38,798 nt of DNA from UBA1724 sp963621575 (GTDB lineage Bacteria; Verrucomicrobiota; Lentisphaeria; Oligosphaerales; Oligosphaeraceae), in contig CAVFEH010000019.1 of NCBI GenBank assembly GCA_963621575.1, positions 1 to 38,798 of the forward strand, given 5' to 3'. Under the pieces are notes generated by a model. That model ran no database searches, was not told where the DNA came from, and worked only from the letters and a program-made list of their open reading frames with translations. Both the position numbers and the translations under genes were made by a program. This document shows positions 33,956-38,798 of this stretch, one piece after another; positions within the stretch are counted from its first letter, which is position 1; each line of letters starts with the position of its first letter.

Positions 33956-34534
33956 ATGGCAATCTCCAAGACCATCTGGCCGGGCAGCACCCAGCTGGCC
34001 CCAATCCCGGCCGTCCTCATTGGCAGCGGCGACGGCAAACGCCTCCCCTGGGATATCATGACCGCCGCCTGGGCCGGGACCCTCTGCTCAGACCCCCCGA
34101 TGGTCGGAATCGCCGTGCGTCCCAGCCGCTTCACCTACCACCAGATCGAGACCCTCAAGGCCTTCACCGTCAATGTCCCCACCGCCGACCAGGCGGAGAC
34201 CGTGGACTACTGCGGCGTCATCAGCGGCAGGGACACCGACAAATTCTCCACCCGCGGCCTCACCGCCCTGCCCGCATCCAAGGTTTCCGCGCCTGTCGTG
34301 GCGGAGTGCCCCCTCTCCCTGGAATGTGCCGTCCGGCACCGCCTGGAGCTGGGATCCCACGTGGTCTACATCGGCGAAGTCTTGTCCGTCCAGGTCACCA
34401 CCGACCTCATTGACGAAAAGGGGCGCCTGGATCTGCGCAAAGCCAATCTGCTGGCATACGCCCACGGACACTACTACTCCCTGGGCGAGGAGCTGGGGCA
34501 CTTCGGCTTCTCCGTCCGAAAGAAGGCGAAATAG
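33956..34534 (+). CDS. Flavin reductase-like FMN-binding protein
   Basis: A 192-residue split-barrel flavoprotein. PAVLIGSGDGKRLPWDIMTA, CSDPPMVGIAVRPSRFTYHQI and KAFTVNVPTADQAETVDYCG match the flavin reductase-like domain, with ELGSHVVYIGEVLSVQ later. Members reduce FMN, act as NAD(P)H-flavin oxidoreductases, or are flavoredoxins carrying electrons in anaerobes. The partner is unknown. The ATG at 33956 sits 24 bases after the isomerase stop; rsmG starts seven bases after its stop. Confidence 0.87.
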   Translation: MAISKTIWPGSTQLAPIPAVLIGSGDGKRLPWDIMTAAWAGTLCSDPPMVGIAVRPSRFTYHQIETLKAFTVNVPTADQAETVDYCGVISGRDTDKFSTRGLTALPASKVSAPVVAECPLSLECAVRHRLELGSHVVYIGEVLSVQVTTDLIDEKGRLDLRKANLLAYAHGHYYSLGEELGHFGFSVRKKAK

Positions 34535-34541
34535 ATACACC

Positions 34542-35393
34542 ATGCACGGAAACGCCCCCGCCCCCAAAGCCTCCAAGCGTCCCGGAAAGCCGGCCGCCGC
34601 TCCCGCCGCCGCCCGGCCCGCCCCGGAACGCTCCCCCGGCGACTTCCTCCCCGGGAACTATCCCGTCACCCCATTCCTCGACGAAGACTGGCAGTGGCTC
34701 GTCCGGCGCTGCGAGGCCCTGGAGCTTCCCGATCCCACGCCGAAGCGGGAAGTCTTCCAGGCCCTCTACAGCCACCTTCTGGGAGTCAACCACTGGCTGA
34801 ATCTCACACGGCTGACCACGCCCAAGGACTACCTGAAGTTCTCCCTCCTGGACTCCCTCACGATCGTCCCCGTCCTGGAGAGCCTCTGCCAGGAACACAG
34901 CGCACTGGCCGACCTGGGAAGCGGCGGCGGATATCCGGGACTGCCCGTCATGACGATGATGACCACACAGGACTTCACCCTCATCGACGCACGGCAGAAG
35001 AAGGTGGAATTCCTCAACGCCTCCATCCCCCTCATCCCCAGAACCGGAAAGGCCGCCGCCGCCGCCTTCCGGGGGCGCGATGTCATGCGCGTCCGGCCCG
35101 ACCTGCGCCACCACGCGGAGGTAGTCACCGCCCGCGCCGTGGGAAAAGGCATGGAACTGCTTCCCGACGCCTCCGAGCTGCTGGCCATCGGCGGAGTCTT
35201 CCTCCTCATGAAGGGACAAAGCTGGCCCGCCGAAGAAGCCCCCCGCTTCACGGAGGCCTGCCCGGCCTTCGGATTCGACGTGGTCGAAGACCAGGAACTC
35301 TCCCTGGAACCCGGCGACCCCACAAGACACATCATCCTCGCCGTCAAAAAAGGGCCCATGAACCCAAGACGGGCGAAGAAATACCTCCCGTAG
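34542..35393 (+). CDS. rsmG: 16S rRNA (guanine527-N7)-methyltransferase RsmG (GidB)
   Basis: RsmG methylates G527 of 16S rRNA with S-adenosylmethionine; its loss gives low-level streptomycin resistance in other bacteria. The 283-residue protein has FSLLDSLTIVPVL, the SAM loop ADLGSGGGYPGLPV (about 122-135), LIDARQKKVEFL, and VVTARAVGK. The C-terminal RHIILAVKK is also typical. Residues 1-40 are an Ala/Pro/Lys-rich extension not seen in standard RsmG (about 210-240 residues). It lies seven bases after the flavin reductase-like gene and away from gidA/parAB, its usual neighbours. An 11-bp inverted repeat lies 72 bases past the stop. Confidence 0.94.
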   Translation: MHGNAPAPKASKRPGKPAAAPAAARPAPERSPGDFLPGNYPVTPFLDEDWQWLVRRCEALELPDPTPKREVFQALYSHLLGVNHWLNLTRLTTPKDYLKFSLLDSLTIVPVLESLCQEHSALADLGSGGGYPGLPVMTMMTTQDFTLIDARQKKVEFLNASIPLIPRTGKAAAAAFRGRDVMRVRPDLRHHAEVVTARAVGKGMELLPDASELLAIGGVFLLMKGQSWPAEEAPRFTEACPAFGFDVVEDQELSLEPGDPTRHIILAVKKGPMNPRRAKKYLP

Positions 35394-35465
35394 ACGGGGA
35401 GAAGGGGAAAATTCCGGCCCGGCGCTCACTGTGTCCACGGCACCCAGAACGACGTTGGATCCGCG

Positions 35466-35500
35466 CGTTGGCCGCCCACCATTGCCATCGGCGGCCAACG
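35466..35500. repeat. 11-bp perfect inverted repeat after rsmG
   Basis: CGTTGGCCGCC (35466-35476) and GGCGGCCAACG (35490-35500) flank a 13-base loop. There is no T-run on either side, so it is not a standard intrinsic terminator; it may still protect or end the rsmG transcript. Confidence 0.75.
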
Positions 35501-35522
35501 GACGCCGCCATCCGGCGAAAAA

Positions 35523-35538
35523 CCACTAGATATTGGGC
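35523..35538 (+). promoter_or_regulatory. NrdR-box-like site, distal pair, left half
   Basis: CCACTAGATATTGGGC has the core CTAGATATTG, identical to the proximal left box. A weaker partner core (CCACAATTAG, 35556-35565) lies 30 bases further, giving a spacing close to the proximal pair. Confidence 0.5.
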
Positions 35539-35552
35539 AAAAATCCCGGCAA

Positions 35553-35568
35553 ATCCCACAATTAGTGG
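35553..35568 (+). promoter_or_regulatory. Degenerate NrdR-box-like site, distal pair, right half
   Basis: ATCCCACAATTAGTGG keeps the outer C and G and part of the AT core only. It is called because of its position 30 bases from a good box. Confidence 0.3.
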
Positions 35569-35682
35569 CATTCCAGGCCAGGGACCATAACTTTTATAGG
35601 ACTTTTTTTATTCCCTCTATCTTATTGCGGGGTGGGAGGTTGTAAAAAAGAGCCATGAGGACTTAGAGAGAATCCTTCCACA

Positions 35683-35698
35683 ATACTAGATATTGTGG
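35683..35698 (+). promoter_or_regulatory. NrdR box 1 of nrdD
   Basis: ATACTAGATATTGTGG matches the NrdR consensus core CwaTAtatwG at nine of ten positions. It ends one base before the -35 hexamer of the nrdD promoter. Confidence 0.8.
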
Positions 35699-35699
35699 T

Positions 35700-35727
35700 T
35701 TGCACACCCAACGCCGCTAGATATAGT
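35700..35727 (+). promoter_or_regulatory. nrdD promoter
   Basis: A -35 TTGCAC (35700-35705), a 16-base spacer and a -10 TATAGT (35722-35727). The -10 lies within NrdR box 2, so NrdR binding would block RNA polymerase. A start near 35734 would give a leader of about 190 bases. Confidence 0.75.
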
Positions 35728-35729
35728 AT
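35714..35729 (+). promoter_or_regulatory. NrdR box 2 of nrdD
   Basis: CCGCTAGATATAGTAT has the core CTAGATATAG. It is exactly 31 bases from box 1 (15-base linker), the spacing of paired NrdR boxes known from E. coli nrd promoters. Confidence 0.8.
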
Positions 35730-35810
35730 TCAGCGCTCCCTTTGGAAGGCCCCTTTGAACATCGCCCTTCCCGGGCGCTTGGCCGACGCCTTTCACCTCC
35801 TTTGTTTTCC

Positions 35811-35871
35811 GCCGCCCCGATGCCATCCCCCCCGGGGCGGCATCTTGCGCAGAGGGGTTCCACCCTCGCGC
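35811..35871 (+). promoter_or_regulatory. Two tandem hairpins in the nrdD leader
   Basis: GCCGCCCC (35811-35818) pairs with GGGGCGGC (35834-35841). GCGC-A-GAGGG (35847-35856) pairs with CCCTCGCGC (35863-35871), leaving one bulged A and a six-base loop. No T-run follows, so attenuation by intrinsic termination is not indicated. No known riboswitch class is recognised. Confidence 0.5.
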
Positions 35872-35922
35872 AACGCCTCCTTTCCGATTCGTCCCATCCC
35901 TTCTCAACCACCTATTCATCGT

Positions 35923-38637
35923 ATGGAAAACACCTCCCAGACTCCCTTTCGGAAGTTCCGCAAGCGGGACGGGCTCCTCGTCCCCTTCACGACCCAGAAG
36001 ATCGCCACTGCCATCTACAAAGCCGGCCAGGCGGCCGCCTCCCAGGAGGGCCGGGAGTTCACCCGTGAAGAAGCCGAGAATCTAGCCCGGGATGTGGTGC
36101 AGCAGCTGGACAATCCGCTGTGCGAATACTACGTCAATGCCGACGCCAAGGGAAACCGGATCCCCGACATCGAGGATGTGCAGGACGTGGTGGAGATCAC
36201 CCTCTCCGAACATCGTCTGCCCGCCACCGTGGCCGCCTACAAGCGCTACCGCAAGAGCCGCGAGCGCGCCAGGGAGGCCATCCGCGTCAGCGACAAGAGC
36301 TCCAAGAGCAAGAAGGGCGACCTGACCGACCAGAGCCTCCTACTGGTGGAGTCCATGGGCGACGCCTCCCTGGGGACCTGGGACCGCACGAAGATCGTGC
36401 GGAAGCTGGCGGACAAGCTGAACATGGAGCTTGAGGAGGCCATCGCGGTCGCCAAGGAAGTTGAGAACGAGATCATCGCCAGCGGCATGAAGCGGGTGAA
36501 CACCCTTCTGATCCGCGAGATGGTGAACAACGTCCTGGAGTCCCACGGCTACAGCGGCCGCCTCCGCGACCTGTCCATCTACGCGGTCCCCCGGGAATTC
36601 GTGGAGAACCTGATGTACTCCAAATCCAACGAGAACAGCAACATCGTCAACAACAACCCGGAGGCGGTGAATCTGTCCATTGCGGAGTTGGTGCTCAAGC
36701 AATGGGGTCTGGACGCCATCTTCACCCCCGAGGTGAAGGCGGCTCACGACACCGGCGCCGTGCACCTCCACGACCTGGGATACCCCCACCGCGTCTACTG
36801 CTCCAGCCACTCCATCGAATACATCAAGAAGTACGGCCTCTGCGGCCTGACCAACCTGAACACCGAATCCTACCCCGCCCGCAGCGCCAGCGTCCTCACA
36901 GGGCACCTGAACACCTACCTCGCCTCCATGCAGGCGAACTACGCCGGCGCCCTCGGCATCGCGTACATCAACATCTTCTACGCCCCCTATCTGGTGGGCA
37001 TGGACGACAAGCGCATGAAGCAGGTGGCCCAGGAACTCATCTTCAATGGCTCCCAGAACGCCTTCTCCCGCGGCGGCCAGACCCTCTTCCTGGATTTCAA
37101 CATCCACACCGGAGTGCCCAGGTACATGCGCAATGTCCCCGCCATCGGCCCCGGCGGACGCTACCAGCTCATGGACGCGCAGGGGGTGGTCCATCCCCTG
37201 GAAGAGCGCCTGCAGGAGGCCACCGACGGCAACGGAAACCAGCTGATGAACCTCTACCGGAAGGAAGAGAATGGCCAGGAGCGCCTGGTGCTCCGCGAGC
37301 TCTACAACGAGAAGCTCGGCCTGCACATTGACGACGCAGTGACCAAGGAGCTGGAGAAGCGCGGCGAACACATCGTGTGCTACGGCGAATATGAGAAGGA
37401 GGCCCGCCGCTTCACCAGCGCACTGCTGAAGGTCTGGGGCGAGGGCGACCGCCACGGCCGGATCTTCGAATTCCCCAAGTGCGACTTCCATGTCTCCGCC
37501 GAGACCTTCGAGGATCCCGAGCAATACAAGATCTTCCAGGAGGCCTGCCAGCTGGCCAGCCACAACGGCTCCACGTATTTCATCTTCGACCGCGACGAGG
37601 TCACTCTCTCCGCCTGCTGCCGCCTCCGCACCACCATCACGGACAACCGCATGCTCCGGCATCCCGAATGCCTCCGCTTCTGCGGCTTCCAGAACGTGAC
37701 CATCAATCTGCCCCAGTGCGCCTTCCGCGCCTCCCGCGCCGGGAACCGCACCTACGAAGGCACCTGCCAGGAGATCGACAAGATGATGGATCTGGCGGTG
37801 CAGGCGCACCTGCAGAAGAAGAAGATGATCGCCCTCATGATGTCCGAGCCGGGACGCCCCCTGTGGCAGGTGGGCAAGAAGGCCTGCGACGGCCGGCCCT
37901 ACATCGAGCTGGAAAAGTGCACCTACATCATCGGCATGCTGGGCATGAACGACATGGTGAAGTTCCTGACCGGCAAGGAGATGCACGAGAGTGACGAGGC
38001 CTACGACATGGCCCTGCGCATCACCGCCCACATGTACCTGCGCACCAAGCACTACACCGAGAAGCTGGGCCTGAAGTTCACCCTCGAGGAATCCCCCGCC
38101 GAATCCGCCGCCCGCCGCCTGGCCAAGGCCGACCTGCTCTACTACCGCCCCGAGGCCCTTACCTGCTACAAGGGCGATTCCGAGGATGTGGCGTACTACA
38201 CCAACTCCATCCACCTGGCCGCCGAGGCACCCGTCTCTCTGGTGGAGCGCATCCGCAAGCAGGGAATCTTCCACTCCCTCATCGAATCCGGGGCCATGAT
38301 CCACGCCTTCGTCGGCGAAGAGAAGCCCTCCGCGGAGGCCATCGGGGAACTCATCAAGCAGAGCTTCCTGCGCACCCAGGCCGCCCAAATCACCATCTCC
38401 CCCGAATTCACCTACTGTCAGCATTGCGGGCACCAGTCCCGCGGCCTCCAGGAGGCCTGCACCCAGTGCGGTTCCCACGATGTCTTCGGGCTCACCCGCG
38501 TGGTGGGATACTTCAGCAAAATCCAGAACTGGAACAAGTCCAAGCGCTACGGCGAACTGGTCAACCGGCACCGCGGGGACTACGCCGTGGCCTCCGCCGA
38601 CGCCGACGGCAACGCCGCCATGGAAACGGCGAAATAA
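35923..38637 (+). CDS. nrdD: Anaerobic (class III) ribonucleoside-triphosphate reductase
   Basis: This 904-residue glycyl-radical enzyme reduces ribonucleotides to deoxyribonucleotides without oxygen. Residues 9-115 are an ATP-cone allosteric domain (FRKRDGLLVPFTTQKIATAI); residues about 140-210 look like a second ATP cone (WDRTKIVRKLADKLNME). The barrel follows, with LSACCRLRTT as the likely thiyl-radical cysteine loop. The C-terminus has four Zn ligands, Cys832, 835, 846 and 849 (CQHCG, CTQCGSHDVFG), and RVVGY, where Gly862 is the expected radical site, then NWNKSKRYGEL. Expression is probably repressed by NrdR. The start at 35923 begins just before the ATP cone. The activase gene nrdG is not in the window; a redoxin gene follows. 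Confidence 0.95.
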   Translation: MENTSQTPFRKFRKRDGLLVPFTTQKIATAIYKAGQAAASQEGREFTREEAENLARDVVQQLDNPLCEYYVNADAKGNRIPDIEDVQDVVEITLSEHRLPATVAAYKRYRKSRERAREAIRVSDKSSKSKKGDLTDQSLLLVESMGDASLGTWDRTKIVRKLADKLNMELEEAIAVAKEVENEIIASGMKRVNTLLIREMVNNVLESHGYSGRLRDLSIYAVPREFVENLMYSKSNENSNIVNNNPEAVNLSIAELVLKQWGLDAIFTPEVKAAHDTGAVHLHDLGYPHRVYCSSHSIEYIKKYGLCGLTNLNTESYPARSASVLTGHLNTYLASMQANYAGALGIAYINIFYAPYLVGMDDKRMKQVAQELIFNGSQNAFSRGGQTLFLDFNIHTGVPRYMRNVPAIGPGGRYQLMDAQGVVHPLEERLQEATDGNGNQLMNLYRKEENGQERLVLRELYNEKLGLHIDDAVTKELEKRGEHIVCYGEYEKEARRFTSALLKVWGEGDRHGRIFEFPKCDFHVSAETFEDPEQYKIFQEACQLASHNGSTYFIFDRDEVTLSACCRLRTTITDNRMLRHPECLRFCGFQNVTINLPQCAFRASRAGNRTYEGTCQEIDKMMDLAVQAHLQKKKMIALMMSEPGRPLWQVGKKACDGRPYIELEKCTYIIGMLGMNDMVKFLTGKEMHESDEAYDMALRITAHMYLRTKHYTEKLGLKFTLEESPAESAARRLAKADLLYYRPEALTCYKGDSEDVAYYTNSIHLAAEAPVSLVERIRKQGIFHSLIESGAMIHAFVGEEKPSAEAIGELIKQSFLRTQAAQITISPEFTYCQHCGHQSRGLQEACTQCGSHDVFGLTRVVGYFSKIQNWNKSKRYGELVNRHRGDYAVASADADGNAAMETAK

Positions 38638-38723
38638 AACCGGAGCGAAAGGGGGAGGTCCACTCCCCCGCTACTCCCCGTCCTCCGACAATCAACTCCC
38701 TCCCATTCCAGGAGCCCCCCCTT

Positions 38724-38798
38724 ATGACAACCGCCGAGAAGCCCCTCGTAGTACACGTCTTCGGAAAGCCCGGCTGCGCCAAATGCGCCATGCTGAAC
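38724..38798 (+). CDS. Thioredoxin/glutaredoxin-like protein (N-terminal fragment)
   Basis: Twenty-five codons are visible before the window ends. LVVHVFGKPGCAKCAMLN has the first beta strand and CxxC (Cys18 and Cys21) of a thioredoxin-fold redoxin of the NrdH/glutaredoxin size class. AGGAG (38710-38714) lies nine bases before the ATG. The position 86 bases after nrdD suggests that it is the electron donor for this reductase, as for redoxin-dependent NrdD enzymes. The full family cannot be judged from this fragment. Confidence 0.72.
   Translation, partial: MTTAEKPLVVHVFGKPGCAKCAMLN

Larger units (their letters stand above)
35394..35922 (+). other. Regulatory intergenic region rsmG-nrdD
   Basis: This 529-base region has no supported gene. 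In order it holds: an 11-bp inverted repeat (35466-35500), a first NrdR-box-like pair (35523-35568), an AT-rich island (about 35580-35700), a second well-formed NrdR-box pair overlapping a promoter (35683-35729), and a ~190-base leader with two hairpins before the nrdD ATG. Confidence 0.7.

Noticed and set aside
35394..35922. A riboswitch (for example cobalamin) upstream of nrdD
   Set aside because: No conserved riboswitch core could be found; NrdR boxes and simple hairpins explain the visible structure.
36340..38571. A 743-codon minus-strand frame opposite nrdD
   Set aside because: The plus strand encodes NrdD with intact Zn and glycyl-radical motifs. The antisense frame has biased composition and no domain.
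1..38798. Mobile elements, CRISPR arrays, toxin-antitoxin or phage-defence genes
   Set aside because: No transposase, integrase, regular spaced repeats, or defence-type gene pair was seen on either strand.

Overview
The window is a GC-rich, gene-dense bacterial chromosome segment with no mobile element, CRISPR array, phage gene or rRNA that I can see. The host has an outer membrane (LpxD, Skp/OmpH, lipoproteins, a DegP-like periplasmic protease) and makes peptidoglycan (Ddl, a D,D-carboxypeptidase, FtsB). It looks anaerobic (glycyl-radical ribonucleotide reductase NrdD, two-subunit class I fumarase, 2[4Fe-4S] ferredoxin). A pseudopilin beginning FTLIELLVVIAIIAILAA with an H-X9-DG motif, a TRL-family lipoprotein, a DUF2851 protein and large SSS symporters together suggest the PVC superphylum, most likely Lentisphaerota (Victivallis-like) or Kiritimatiellota. 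That placement is an inference.

Left part (1-18.6 kb), all genes on the minus strand. Reading in the direction of transcription from about 18.6 kb: a DegP-like protease, diacylglycerol kinase and a CxxCxxCC-type protein; then skp and lpxD; an 811-residue SSS symporter; a PLP aminotransferase; a small ferredoxin; a BaiN/YhiN-type flavoprotein; the ribosomal/tRNA cluster rpsP-khpA-trmD-rplS (rimM absent) followed by rnhB; and a close-packed run pcnB, D,D-carboxypeptidase, GT2 glycosyltransferase, ftsB, fumarase beta subunit and a PutP-like symporter that is cut by the window start.

Middle part (18.8-27.7 kb), mixed strands: a DUF2851 protein (+) converging on a ClC-argB pair (-); ddl plus a TRL-like lipoprotein (+); a solitary pseudopilin (-); an NhaC-type antiporter (-); and an initiator-type tRNA-Met (-) with its own terminator.

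Right part (27.9-38.8 kb), all plus strand: rbsK, a coiled-coil lipoprotein, a PhnP-like metallo-hydrolase and a GT39-like membrane glycosyltransferase in a nearly gapless run; a 90-residue membrane protein and RNase HIII; a TIM-barrel sugar isomerase, a flavin reductase-like protein and rsmG; then a 529-base regulatory region and nrdD with a CxxC redoxin that runs off the window end.

The best regulatory signal is upstream of nrdD. Two NrdR-box-like palindromes exactly 31 bases apart bracket and overlap a good sigma-70-like promoter, and a second, more degenerate pair lies about 160 bases upstream. The leader between promoter and ATG can form two GC-rich hairpins. The best RNA oddity is the tRNA-Met, which has initiator hallmarks but C33, a U1:U72 mismatch and a T-stem mismatch. 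I did not find a convincing wholly new system; most genes are recognisable housekeeping genes in partly unusual arrangements.
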